Shown: positions 26,216 through 34,800, counted from the stretch's first letter. The stretch: DNA of 56,707 bases from DAINBT01 sp036732785 (GCA_964537505.1 CAZICK010000012.1:1-56707); one strand, 5' to 3'. Numbers and translations: made by a program. The notes: generated from the letters alone by a model not told the origin.

Positions 26216-27097
26216 TTACTTTGACATTCTACGTTTTCTTAATAACCCCAATCCGCCCAAGCCCAACAGGGACAGCGTGCAGGGTTCGGGAATACATACT
26301 ATATCTGCGTCATATTCAGCTATGTAGAACTGATTATTCAGCACGCCACCATTTGCCAATGTGCCTGAAATAATTCCGCCAAGCCAAGTACCGCCATCAT
26401 AAGATGTCGGAATTGCATAGTCTCTTAGAGAGGCTCCATATTCAACAGGATTTCCATTGACCATGAAATTCACACCTTCAAAGAAGATTTCGCTGGCGGA
26501 TAAAATAAAGCCATTGAACTTTCCGCCGGAAATGATTGCGGTACTGTCGCCATAGACCTTGAGTGTCTCATCAACTTCTCCACCAGTCATTTCCAAATAT
26601 CCATCCAGGAAAGACTGCACATGGTTAAACTTACCACCGGAAATACTTGCAGTGCTATTTTGGGAAACCCACAACATCATTTCGCCACCTGAGACCGTGA
26701 CATTACTGTTTCCCATGGCACAGAACACATTATTTATCGCGCCGCCTTCAACCGTGGCTTGGCTATCATCATAGGTGTAAACATACCCCCCGACGGTACC
26801 GTCAGAAATCACTACTTCGCCGGTCCCATACGCCGAAATTCCGTGAAACTTGCCAATTATCTGCCCGCCTGAAAGGTGAAAAGCACTACTGCCATACACA
26901 TAAACCTCGGAATCCATTGTTCCACCCTGTTCTAATATTACCTCTGTATAAGAGCTTATATTCACGACATCCTCAGAAATGGCATAGTCAATATTATGAG
27001 TTTGCCCATCATCAAAGTTCTTTTCCGTGTAAGCCTCCGCAAATGTTGACAATGTAACCAGTAAAACACAAAGCCTCAGAAACATATAAGATTTCAT
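26216..27097 (-). CDS. PEP-CTERM beta-helix-like protein (2)
   Basis: A 293-residue exported protein when started at 27097 (MKSYMFLRLCVLLVTLSTFAEA, with AAGGAAGG upstream). A longer frame reaches 27160 but would put 21 charged residues before the signal peptide. The body is a regular series of short repeats with SGG or GG turns (AFHLSGGQIIGKFHG, VVISDGTVGGYVYT, VTVSGGEMMLWVS, ASISGGKFNHVQS), about 21 residues each, as in a solenoid or autotransporter-like beta-helix. It ends in PEPCTLSLLGLGGLGLLRKRR. The function is unknown; surface display is likely. Confidence 0.78.
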   Translation of the reverse strand: MKSYMFLRLCVLLVTLSTFAEAYTEKNFDDGQTHNIDYAISEDVVNISSYTEVILEQGGTMDSEVYVYGSSAFHLSGGQIIGKFHGISAYGTGEVVISDGTVGGYVYTYDDSQATVEGGAINNVFCAMGNSNVTVSGGEMMLWVSQNSTASISGGKFNHVQSFLDGYLEMTGGEVDETLKVYGDSTAIISGGKFNGFILSASEIFFEGVNFMVNGNPVEYGASLRDYAIPTSYDGGTWLGGIISGTLANGGVLNNQFYIAEYDADIVCIPEPCTLSLLGLGGLGLLRKRRMSK

Positions 27098-27186
27098 TTT
27101 TCCATTGCCTTCCTTTTCATAATAAAACCGCAATGCCAAAGAAAAAGGGCACCGCCGCATAATGCTTCCATCCGGGCCGGAATAGA

Positions 27187-28974
27187 TTATGGCCTTCCTA
27201 ACAACTCAATATCATCTATATTCCAGCCTGAACATAGATAAGCTCTATTGTCTAAAATTTTATAGCTCCATCTGAAATAGACTGTTGGTTGGTTATCCGC
27301 TACCTCACTTACATCATATTCAACTATTTGCCAACTGCTGTCAGTAACTTCCGCCGTGTTTTCCCAAACCGTATCCCAGCTAGTTCCATTGTTAGATACC
27401 TGAACCTTGCTTTGAACGTAAGGCGGGGAATCGGTATTAAGCCATCTTGCGAATCTCAGTTTCATATCCACGAATCCGCTACAGTCAAAAGGCCCTGCGG
27501 TTAAATAATATGGCCCACCGACAGCATTTGTATAATCGCCGCTGAGGTTCACGCCATAAACGTTTGAGCCTGTATAACCACTGCCGGGGTCCGGGTATCC
27601 GAGTTCCGCGCCTCCATTACCTGTCGGTTGTCCAAACTGCCATTGCCCCTCTGTCGTCCAATTACAAACAGAATTCAGTGGCAAATAATAAATTGCGTAA
27701 GTGTGTGTTAACCAGTTTTGTGCTATCAAGGCAAAGTCCAACAAATCAACCCGACAATCCCCGTTAATATCGCCCACAAGGTTTTTATCGCAAGTATATA
27801 TCAGAAAAGTATTGTCACTTGTGTCGTTTAGACAGAGTAGATCAGTATCAGTTATCCTCACCAGACAATCTTTAGCCGCAGGGCCTGGCACCTGCCAATC
27901 ATAAGATTTCGCATCCTGAACGGTTGTAATGGTATGCCAGTCCGCACCGTTATTGTCTGAATACTCAATAAGCACTTCACTTCCCAAAAAACCTCCTGCC
28001 CATTTAATTTCATAATGGCTGCCCTCTTTCAATGTTTCATTACCATTTGGCTTTAGCAGTGAGGATTGTGGTGCTAAGGCAAGGCTAAGATGGTTTCCGC
28101 CAGCAATAGCGATAAATCCACTGCCTTCCGGTGTATCGCTGACCTGGCCGTTGCTGTCACTACCCCACGATATGATAGAGCCATCGGCCCTCAGGGTAAG
28201 GCTGTGGCTCACTCCGCCAGCGATGGCGGTAAATCCGCTCTCTGTCGGCGTATTGCTGACTTGGCCGTACTGGTCCAGGCCCCACGATACGATAGAGCCA
28301 TCAGCCGTTAGGGCAAGGCTGTGGTTGAATCCAGCAGCGATGGCGGTAAAGCCGCTCTCTGTCGGCGTATTGCTGACTTGGTCGTAGGCGTCGTAACCCC
28401 ACGATACGATGGAGCCGTCGGCCCCTAGGGCGAGGCTGTGGTCGCTTCCGGCAGCGATAGCGATAAATCCACTGCCTTCCGGCGTATCGCTGATTTGGCC
28501 GAAGCCGTCCCCACCCCAGGATACGATAGAGCCGTCAGCCGTCAGGGCGAGGCTGTGGCCGCTTCCGGCAGCGATAACGGTAAAGCCACTCTCGGTCGGC
28601 GTATCACTGACCTGGCCGTAGTTGCCTCCACCCCAGGATACAATAGAGCCGTCAGCCGTCAGGGCATGGCTGTGGTCACTTCGGGCGGCGATGGCGGTAA
28701 AGCCATTGGCCGTCGGCGTATCGCTGACTTGGCCGTAGCCGTCCCAACCCCAAGATACGATAGAGCCGTCGGCCATCAAGGCAAGACTGTGGCTCCCTCC
28801 GCCGGCAATAGCGGTAAAGTAACATTCTGTCGGCGTATCGCTCACTAGACCGTATCCATCGTAACCCCACAATGCGATAGCACCGGCCCGGGCAGCCTCC
28901 GGCAAGCAAAGCACCACGGCTATCAGAATGATTAAGACAACTGTACTAAATGATTTGTGAAGTTTGTTTTTCAT
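27187..28974 (-). CDS. Secreted RCC1-type seven-repeat propeller with internal half dockerin
   Basis: A 595-residue exported protein. A signal peptide (about 1-30) is followed by seven 39-residue repeats of the form GSIVSWGxDxYGQVSDTP...FTAIAAG..HSLALTAD, which would close a seven-bladed RCC1/BNR-like propeller. A fibronectin-like domain (KPNGNETLKEGSHYEIKWAG ... VLIEYSDNNGADWHTI) follows, then one dockerin loop, GDINGDCRVDLLDFALIAQNWL. The C-terminal beta-sandwich (GPFDCSGFVDMKLRFARWLN ... SGWNIDDIELLG) resembles MAM/carbohydrate-binding modules. Unlike its neighbours it has no PEP-CTERM tail, and the dockerin is internal. The repeats are also near-identical at DNA level (117-bp period). Confidence 0.85.
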   Translation of the reverse strand: MKNKLHKSFSTVVLIILIAVVLCLPEAARAGAIALWGYDGYGLVSDTPTECYFTAIAGGGSHSLALMADGSIVSWGWDGYGQVSDTPTANGFTAIAARSDHSHALTADGSIVSWGGGNYGQVSDTPTESGFTVIAAGSGHSLALTADGSIVSWGGDGFGQISDTPEGSGFIAIAAGSDHSLALGADGSIVSWGYDAYDQVSNTPTESGFTAIAAGFNHSLALTADGSIVSWGLDQYGQVSNTPTESGFTAIAGGVSHSLTLRADGSIISWGSDSNGQVSDTPEGSGFIAIAGGNHLSLALAPQSSLLKPNGNETLKEGSHYEIKWAGGFLGSEVLIEYSDNNGADWHTITTVQDAKSYDWQVPGPAAKDCLVRITDTDLLCLNDTSDNTFLIYTCDKNLVGDINGDCRVDLLDFALIAQNWLTHTYAIYYLPLNSVCNWTTEGQWQFGQPTGNGGAELGYPDPGSGYTGSNVYGVNLSGDYTNAVGGPYYLTAGPFDCSGFVDMKLRFARWLNTDSPPYVQSKVQVSNNGTSWDTVWENTAEVTDSSWQIVEYDVSEVADNQPTVYFRWSYKILDNRAYLCSGWNIDDIELLGRP

Positions 28975-29017
28975 TATTCCGCCTTTCTTTCTACCAATTT
29001 GGGCAATAACAAAACAT

Positions 29018-29788
29018 CTATGCCCTACGTTTCCTCAACAACCCCAAACCACCCAAACCTAACAGAAATAGCGTACATGGTTCGGGAACGATTGCAAGAC
29101 CATTCTCATATTGAAACTCACCAAAATAATCACTTCGGGATAAGGTATTTATATCGATACTGTATAGATGACCTGTAGTAGCAGTAAATTGTTCCATTGC
29201 ATATAGCGTGCCATCAGGCCCAAAATCAAAAGCTTCAAAGCTTCCTGACAGAAAACCAAGTGATGTTGTATTACCGTCCGACATATCAACTTCAAATAAC
29301 CATTGTGCGCTGCTGTCCCAAGCTATTGCTGTGTTTGTGCTATCAATAGCAAAAGCGGACACTGAGGTATAAAACCACGGAGAAGTATTGATGGTCGTTA
29401 ATACACCAGTGTTTAAGTTAATACTAGCGAGGCCACCGACAAGGTTTCCTGCTGCGAAAAGTTGGCCGCTCGCATTAAATGAAATATTATCCAATCCAGT
29501 GTTCCCGGTATTGACTACCTCGTTCGCAAGTCCCGATACTGTGTCAACTTCATAAATACCACCACCACTAGTTGTTACGTATAAGTCGTTATTGCTGGGC
29601 AACAGATCGAGCGAGCGAAATCCTTGTGCACCGCTTGGCCCTAAATTGACTGATTCCAGCGTTGTGAAGTTGACTGAAATAACCTGCGAGTCGCCCGCTA
29701 CATACCCCATCAAATCCGCCTGTGCAACACCTGCCGTTGCCAAAACCAACACCAAAACCCATACTATTGTACTTTTCCTATTCATCAT
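29018..29788 (-). CDS. PEP-CTERM protein with propeller-like body (3)
   Basis: A 256-residue exported protein, started at 29788 (MMNRKSTIVWVLVLVLATAGVAQA) because AGAAAGG lies just upstream; the frame is open further to 29890 but without a signal peptide there. The body has blade-like segments (LDLLPSNNDLYVTTSGGGIY, NISFNASGQLFAAGN, EAFDFGPDGTLYAMEQF) typical of a WD40/SMP-30-like propeller. It ends PEPCTLFLLGLGGLGLLRKRRA. A leader hairpin (TGCCC ... GGGCA at 29802-29815) directly precedes the ribosome-binding site. The function is unknown; a surface-anchored protein is likely. Confidence 0.8.
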   Translation of the reverse strand: MMNRKSTIVWVLVLVLATAGVAQADLMGYVAGDSQVISVNFTTLESVNLGPSGAQGFRSLDLLPSNNDLYVTTSGGGIYEVDTVSGLANEVVNTGNTGLDNISFNASGQLFAAGNLVGGLASINLNTGVLTTINTSPWFYTSVSAFAIDSTNTAIAWDSSAQWLFEVDMSDGNTTSLGFLSGSFEAFDFGPDGTLYAMEQFTATTGHLYSIDINTLSRSDYFGEFQYENGLAIVPEPCTLFLLGLGGLGLLRKRRA

Positions 29789-30192
29789 CCACCAGCCTTT
29801 CTGCCCCTTCGGGCAATAAAAAACCCGGTGCAGAAACCAACTGTCAATCTCTCTCGCCGGGCTAATACTTTCCTGAATCTCAAACACCAAGGTTCTTAGA
29901 CCTCGGAGTTTCTATTCTAGCCTATTTCCCGACCTCCGTCAATCTTATTCTCCGATCTCCTTAGTATTTTTCCCCTCTCTTCTAAACTCCTCACCCCTCC
30001 CCCCAAGTCCGCCCTCTTCCCTTCTGACTTCTGACTTCTGACCTCTGACTTTCCCCATCCTTCCCATCTCCCCCATCCTCCCTACCCTGCCCATTTACCC
30101 AACAAAACTCTCTCTCTCTTCTTGTGTCTTCTAAAATCTTAGTGCCCTTCGTATCTTAGCGACTTAGTGGTGAATCTTACCTATTTTAACAT

Positions 30193-30302
30193 CAAAACTC
30201 ATCAAAACATACCACAAACATAGTCCAAACTATGTGCAAACATAGTACAAAGTGGGTACAAACCACATACAAACATAGTGCAAACATAGTACAAACCACA
30301 TC
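30193..30302 (+). repeat. 11-bp-phased direct-repeat array (iteron-like)
   Basis: Eight consecutive 11-bp units from 30215 to 30302, each beginning CAAA. The best form is CAAACATAGTA/G/C at 30215, 30237, 30270 and 30281. Diverged units are CAAACTATGTG, CAAAGTGGGTA and CAAACCACATA/C. Two further CAAAA-starting units of 10 and 12 bp precede them (30193-30214). The period is close to one helical turn, so every site would face the same side of the DNA. It lies about 160 bases upstream of the promoter of the next operon. Confidence 0.8.
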
Positions 30303-30377
30303 ACTTTTCATCAGAATTCATCCAAATTTCGCACTTTTTTCTTACCTATCTTACCTAATCGTTATAATCGTTACGCA

Positions 30378-30425
30378 AAAATAAGCACTTACATCAATTC
30401 CACCAACGTAAAATAAGCACTTACA
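30378..30425 (+). promoter_or_regulatory. Two identical 16-bp sites spaced three helical turns apart
   Basis: AAAATAAGCACTTACA occurs at 30378-30393 and again at 30410-30425, 32 bp from start to start. The second copy ends about 38 bases upstream of the -35 box. This is the arrangement expected for a transcription factor that binds as two cooperating dimers. The HTH-EIIA protein encoded next is the natural candidate regulator, but this is inference. Confidence 0.5.
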
Positions 30426-30463
30426 GCAAGCTTCAAATTTATTGAAATTATAGCAAAACAACC

Positions 30464-30492
30464 TTGACGATTCATGGCTTCTCGCATAAGAT
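30464..30492 (+). promoter_or_regulatory. Promoter of the Ehr-type operon
   Basis: TTGACG (30464-30469), 17-nt spacer, TAAGAT (30487-30492): 5/6 and 4/6 matches to the sigma70 consensus. Transcription would begin near 30499 and run into a good ribosome-binding site (AAGGTGAAGG) before ATG 30542. Confidence 0.5.
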
Positions 30493-30541
30493 GTCTCAAG
30501 ATGTCCTATTGACAGATATAAATGTCCATAAGGTGAAGGTT

Positions 30542-31252
30542 ATGCAACTTACTGTAAAAGATGTAGCAAATCTGCTAAAGGTAAATGAGAAAACGATTTA
30601 TAGATGGTTAAAGAATGGTTCATTGCCCGCCTATCAGGTGGGTGATCATTACCGGTTCAATCGAGCTGAATTGCTCGAATGGGCGACATCCCGCAAAATT
30701 AATGTTCCTGTGGACTTATTTCGGGAATCTGGTAATGGCCTAGTTTCCACATACAGTCTCTTTGAGGCATTGACGTTGGGTGGAATTTGTTACCGCATTG
30801 AAGGAGAAAATAAGGAATCTGCACTTAAAAATGTAGTTGGTTTTATGCGGCTGCCTGAGGAAGTGGACCGAGCCTTTCTTTTGCAGGTGATTTTGGCGAG
30901 GGAGGCAATGGCTTCTACCGCGATTGGTGATGGAATAGCCATACCACATGTCCGTAATCCAATAGTTTTACATATAACTGAACCTATTGTTTCACTGTGT
31001 TTTCTTGAAAAACCAATTGATTTTAACTCTCTTGATGGTGAACCGGTAAGCTGCCTTTTTACTCTTATAAGCCCTACTGTCAAAACACATCTGTATTTGC
31101 TTTCCAGATTAGCTTATGCCTTACGTGATAACGGTTTCAGAAGTGTCATTAAGAAGCAGGGCAGCCGGGAGGAGATTTTCTCTGAAATAGCCCGGATAGA
31201 ATCCAGTCTGAAACAAAATCAAGCCCCTTTAGCGACTGGAGGGAAAAGTTAA
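30542..31252 (+). CDS. HTH (excisionase/MerR-like) - PTS EIIA fusion, likely operon regulator
   Basis: A 236-residue two-domain protein. Residues 1-52 are a helix-turn-helix of the excisionase/MerR type (LTVKDVANLLKVNEKTIYRW, then YQVGDHYRFNRAELLEW). Residues 70-230 are a fructose/PtsN-type EIIA domain with the phosphorylatable His136 in GDGIAIPHVRNP and FNSLDGEPVSCLFTLISP downstream. The ATG at 30542 is chosen for its AAGGTGAAGG. A TTG at 30464 in the same frame overlaps the -35 box and is not credible. Its TAA abuts the ATG of the next gene, so it is co-transcribed with the membrane complex. Phosphorylation at His136 could tie expression of the complex to PTS or energy status; that role is inferred. 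Confidence 0.85.
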   Translation: MQLTVKDVANLLKVNEKTIYRWLKNGSLPAYQVGDHYRFNRAELLEWATSRKINVPVDLFRESGNGLVSTYSLFEALTLGGICYRIEGENKESALKNVVGFMRLPEEVDRAFLLQVILAREAMASTAIGDGIAIPHVRNPIVLHITEPIVSLCFLEKPIDFNSLDGEPVSCLFTLISPTVKTHLYLLSRLAYALRDNGFRSVIKKQGSREEIFSEIARIESSLKQNQAPLATGGKS

Positions 31253-33232
31253 ATGTCACTTTTACTCTGGGGCTTGGTAATTATCTTCGTTGGTGGTTTG
31301 GCTTCACTTATCAGTGGCCGAAGGGCAGGTTTGGCATCTTTTTTTGGTGCTATGGGTGCTGTCGCCGGCAGTATTACCGCTGTTATTCCAGCGTTTAAGG
31401 TGCTTTTGTATGGTATTACAGAGTCATTTCGTTTGAACTGGAGCATACCATTTGGTTCGTTTTTTATTCAGATAGATCCCCTATCAGCGGTTTTTTTAAT
31501 ACCAATTTTGTGTTTATCCGCAGTCGCTGCCGTCTATGGTGTTGGGTATCTTTGGGCTTGCCGGGGAAAGAAAAATCTCGGACTCGCATGGTTTTTTTAT
31601 GATTTGCTTTTGTTGGGTATGGTTTTGGTTGTTGTAGCCAAGAATGGCATACTCTTCCTCTTGGCATGGGAGATAATGTCACTGGCTCCGTTTTTTCTCA
31701 TAATCTTTGATGATGAAAAAGAAGAGGCCCGTGATGCCGGATGGACATATCTTGTTGCTACGCATATTGGGATGGTATTTCTTCTGGTATTTTTTATCAT
31801 ACTCACAGGCCAAAATGGCTCAATGGATTTTGATAGAATCGGCGTCATTGACGGCGGGATAGCCAGTTTTTTATTTGTACTGGCAGTTGTCGGGTTTGGA
31901 ACCAAGGCAGGTTTTATGCCGCTGCACGTTTGGTTGCCGGAAGCTCATCCTGCGGCCCCAAGTCATGTTTCTGCTGTAATGAGCGGGGTTATGATAAAAA
32001 TCGGCATATACGGACTGATTCGGGCGATAACGTTTTTGGGGCATCCTCCCCTTTGGTGGGCATGGATATTGATAGTGATAGGGGCCAGTTCCGGAGTTGT
32101 GGGAGTACTTTTTGCCCTGGCCCAGCACGATTTGAAACGGCTGCTCGCTTATCACAGTGTTGAAAATATAGGGATCATTGCGTTGGGACTGGGAATCGGA
32201 GTTTTAGGCATAAGCACTGGTTTGCCGGCACTTGCTGTATTTGGGTTTGCCGGCTGTTTTTTTCACATAATCAATCACGCAATTTTCAAAGGGCTGCTAT
32301 TTCTTGGCGCCGGTGCCGTTCTGCATAGCAGCGGTACTCTGGAGATAGACCATTTAGGCGGACTTATTAAACGCATGCCCTGGACCGCTGTGACGTTTCT
32401 TGTGGGCGCTATCGCGATTTCCGGTTTGCCGCCACTAAATGGGTTCGCAAGCGAATTTTTGATATATCTCGGAGTCCTTAAGGATGGCATAAGCCATGGG
32501 TTAGTAAACATTATCCCGGTCTTAGGTGTTATAGGCGGACTGGCTTTAATTGGCGGGCTTGCCGCTGCATGTTTTACGAAGGCTTTTGGAATTGTATTTC
32601 TGGGTCAGCCTCGAAGCAAACATTCACAGCAGGCCCATGAGGTCAGTATTGCTATGCTATTGCCAATGGTAACACTGGCGATTTTATGCGTACTTCTGGG
32701 GGTCTTTTCCCCCCTTATCATCAGAGTTTTTGGGACGGCCATCAGCAATGTTACATTACTGCCGCAGGAGGTAATACAAGGCCAGCTAAATGCCGGAAGC
32801 AGCATTTTGAGCAATGTTGTTATTATATCAGTGTTATTAGTGATTTTGATTTGCGGACTTGCTCTTTTACGAAAATGGCTTTTGTCAGGACGAGGCGTTG
32901 AACAAACAGAGACATGGGGCTGTGGTTATGCCCGCCCGACTGCTCGTATGCAATATACCGCTTCATCTTTTGCCCAGCCATTGGTAGCTTTGTTCCGTTT
33001 TTTTCTGCGAACAGACAGCAGAAATTTGCCGCCAAAAGGAATCTTCCCTGATCGGGCTTTTCTGCAAACGGATACTGCTGATACAAGCAATAAATACCTC
33101 TATCGGCCACTATTCAAATGGATCAGCTTTATGCTTTCGAAACTAGAATGGATTCAACATGGCAGGCTTCAACTCTACGTGTTGTATATTGCCCTGACAC
33201 TTTTGATGCTTTTGATCTGGAAGGCATTGTGA
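31253..33232 (+). CDS. HyfB/NuoL-like proton-conducting antiporter subunit
   Basis: A 659-residue membrane protein with about 15 or more helices, of the Mrp-antiporter / NuoL / HyfB family. Key residues are in place: a Glu in the helix LLAWEIMSLAPFF, the Lys in FGTKAGFMPLHVWLPEAHP and the segment LKRLLAYHSVENIGI with Lys and His. These form the proton channel in complex I and group 4 hydrogenases. It has an extra C-terminal hydrophilic stretch (WGCGYARPTARMQYTASSFA) also found in hydrogenase-4 component B. It is the first of the seven-gene complex after the regulator. Confidence 0.9.
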   Translation: MSLLLWGLVIIFVGGLASLISGRRAGLASFFGAMGAVAGSITAVIPAFKVLLYGITESFRLNWSIPFGSFFIQIDPLSAVFLIPILCLSAVAAVYGVGYLWACRGKKNLGLAWFFYDLLLLGMVLVVVAKNGILFLLAWEIMSLAPFFLIIFDDEKEEARDAGWTYLVATHIGMVFLLVFFIILTGQNGSMDFDRIGVIDGGIASFLFVLAVVGFGTKAGFMPLHVWLPEAHPAAPSHVSAVMSGVMIKIGIYGLIRAITFLGHPPLWWAWILIVIGASSGVVGVLFALAQHDLKRLLAYHSVENIGIIALGLGIGVLGISTGLPALAVFGFAGCFFHIINHAIFKGLLFLGAGAVLHSSGTLEIDHLGGLIKRMPWTAVTFLVGAIAISGLPPLNGFASEFLIYLGVLKDGISHGLVNIIPVLGVIGGLALIGGLAAACFTKAFGIVFLGQPRSKHSQQAHEVSIAMLLPMVTLAILCVLLGVFSPLIIRVFGTAISNVTLLPQEVIQGQLNAGSSILSNVVIISVLLVILICGLALLRKWLLSGRGVEQTETWGCGYARPTARMQYTASSFAQPLVALFRFFLRTDSRNLPPKGIFPDRAFLQTDTADTSNKYLYRPLFKWISFMLSKLEWIQHGRLQLYVLYIALTLLMLLIWKAL

Positions 33233-33235
33233 GCT

Positions 33236-34144
33236 ATGCACATTGAAAAAATAATTAATCCGCTCCTGACGCTGGTTCTTGCTCCGCTTTTATTTGGGAT
33301 TATTAACCGGACAAAAGCCCTTTTTGCCGGCAGGACCGGCCAGCCGTTACTGCAGAGTTATTACGACCTCTGGAAACTTTTTAGAAAGGGAGCGGTTTAC
33401 AGCAAAACGACTTCCTGGGTTTTTCGCCTTGGACCTATAGTCGGTCTTGCGGTTGTTATTTCGGCAACGGCATTAGTGCCATCTGGTGGGTTGCCCGCAA
33501 TAATCGCATTTGATGGTGATGTCATTTTGTTTGCATATCTTTTTGGTTTGATGCGTTTTTTTACAGTACTAACCGCCCTGGATACAGGCTCAAGTTTTGA
33601 AGGTATGGGTGCAAGCAGAGAAGTGATGTTTTCAGCCCTTACTGAGCCTGCCTTTCTGGTTGGTCTGGCTGCAATTTCCAAACAGACACATTCGCTGTCA
33701 CTTACTGGAATGCTTGCAGGGGCCGATACTGCATTGTGGAGTCATATTGGGCCGGTACAGTTGCTTGTAGCTTTTTCGGTTTTTATTGTTTTCCTGGCAG
33801 AAAATTCTCGAATGCCCGTTGATGACCCGAACACGCATCTGGAACTGACGATGATTCACGAAGTAATGGTGCTTGATAACAGCGGAGCAGACCTTGGATT
33901 TATTACTTATGCCGCAGCCATAAAAATGTGGCTGCTTAGTACGGTATTAGTTGGAATCTTAGTTCCACACAACGGCAATGCCTGGATAGATATAAGCACT
34001 GCTGTCGCAGCAGTATTCATATTGGCTGTGTTGGTAGGAGTTGTTGAATCTTCTATGGCAAGGCTAAAACTTTTGCATGTGCCACAGATACTTTTTATCG
34101 CAAACGCCCTTTCAACATTAGCGTTAATCCTGGTCTTACGGTGA
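33236..34144 (+). CDS. HyfC/NuoH-like membrane subunit
   Basis: A 302-residue membrane protein of the NuoH/HycD/HyfC family, with about eight helices. It begins INPLLTLVLAPLLFGIINRT and contains QPLLQSYYDLWKLFRKGAVY, the cytoplasmic loop that docks on the NuoB/NuoD-like subunits. Further signatures are GSSFEGMGASREVMFSALTE and AENSRMPVDDPNTHLELTMI, with the conserved acidic residues of the coupling site. Its stop is followed within a few bases by the next start. It connects the electron-transfer arm to the antiporter subunits. Confidence 0.92.
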   Translation: MHIEKIINPLLTLVLAPLLFGIINRTKALFAGRTGQPLLQSYYDLWKLFRKGAVYSKTTSWVFRLGPIVGLAVVISATALVPSGGLPAIIAFDGDVILFAYLFGLMRFFTVLTALDTGSSFEGMGASREVMFSALTEPAFLVGLAAISKQTHSLSLTGMLAGADTALWSHIGPVQLLVAFSVFIVFLAENSRMPVDDPNTHLELTMIHEVMVLDNSGADLGFITYAAAIKMWLLSTVLVGILVPHNGNAWIDISTAVAAVFILAVLVGVVESSMARLKLLHVPQILFIANALSTLALILVLR

Positions 34145-34149
34145 GTTTT

Positions 34150-34794
34150 ATGACTAACCTGGTAGATACCGTTATTATACTTGTTATATTGACAAACTTC
34201 ATGCTTCTTGGTTCAAGCAGGCTAAGAAGATGTATTCGTGTTACTGCGCTGCAGGGGATATTATTAGGAATTCTGGCTATTTTGATGGAAGACGGCACAC
34301 CGACTATTCACTTGATATTGCTTTCAGCAGCTATCATTTGCCTTAAGGGCATTATATTTCCATTTCTACTTATACGAACGCTGCGGGATTTGAATGTTCA
34401 ATATGAAGTCGAACCATTTGTAGGTTACGGGACATCACTTGTTCTATCGCCGTTAGTATTGGTTGTCTGTATATGGCTTGGCTCGCAACTGTCATTACCA
34501 ATGGGAGTCACATCCTCTCTGGTAGCCCCTGTGGCATTTTTCACCATAACATGCGGTTTGTTCCTGATTGTCAGCCGAAAGAAGGCATTGACTCAGGTTC
34601 TTGGTTACCTTGTTCTGGAAAACGGCATATATGTATTTGGTGCGTCAATAGCAACCATACAGCCTGTTCTGGTAGAACTTGGTATTTTGCTGGACGCGTT
34701 TGTGGCTGTCTTTGTTATGGGAATTGCAATTTACCATATCAACCGTGAGTTTGAACATACAGATGTGGATAGATTGAATAGATTGAAAGGTTAA
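34150..34794 (+). CDS. HyfE/NuoK-like membrane subunit
   Basis: A 214-residue protein with about seven helices, like HyfE (the NuoK-like subunit with extra N-terminal helices). Recognisable parts are FMLLGSSRLRRCIRVTALQG near the start, AIICLKGIIFPFLLIRTLRD in the middle and LVLENGIYVFG with the buried Glu that NuoK uses. The ATG at 34150 is chosen; a GTG at 34141 overlaps the stop of the preceding gene and is the alternative. It lies between the HyfC-like and HyfF-like genes in the usual order. Confidence 0.88.
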   Translation: MTNLVDTVIILVILTNFMLLGSSRLRRCIRVTALQGILLGILAILMEDGTPTIHLILLSAAIICLKGIIFPFLLIRTLRDLNVQYEVEPFVGYGTSLVLSPLVLVVCIWLGSQLSLPMGVTSSLVAPVAFFTITCGLFLIVSRKKALTQVLGYLVLENGIYVFGASIATIQPVLVELGILLDAFVAVFVMGIAIYHINREFEHTDVDRLNRLKG

Positions 34795-34800
34795 TGCCGG

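Larger units (their letters stand above)
29789..30541. other. Control region upstream of the Ehr-type operon
   Basis: Between the PEP-CTERM genes and the membrane-complex operon there is no gene. 29940-30120 is C/T-rich low-complexity sequence with several CTTCTGAC-type repeats. 30193-30302 is the 11-bp-phased array. 30378-30425 holds two identical 16-bp sites. A promoter lies at 30464-30492. Confidence 0.7.

Noticed and set aside
30193..30302. CRISPR array
   Set aside because: Units are 11 bp, contiguous and without spacers; no cas genes are in the window.
30464..30541. Upstream TTG start for the HTH-EIIA protein
   Set aside because: The TTG is the -35 box itself and there is no ribosome-binding site before it, whereas ATG 30542 has one and begins exactly at the HTH domain.
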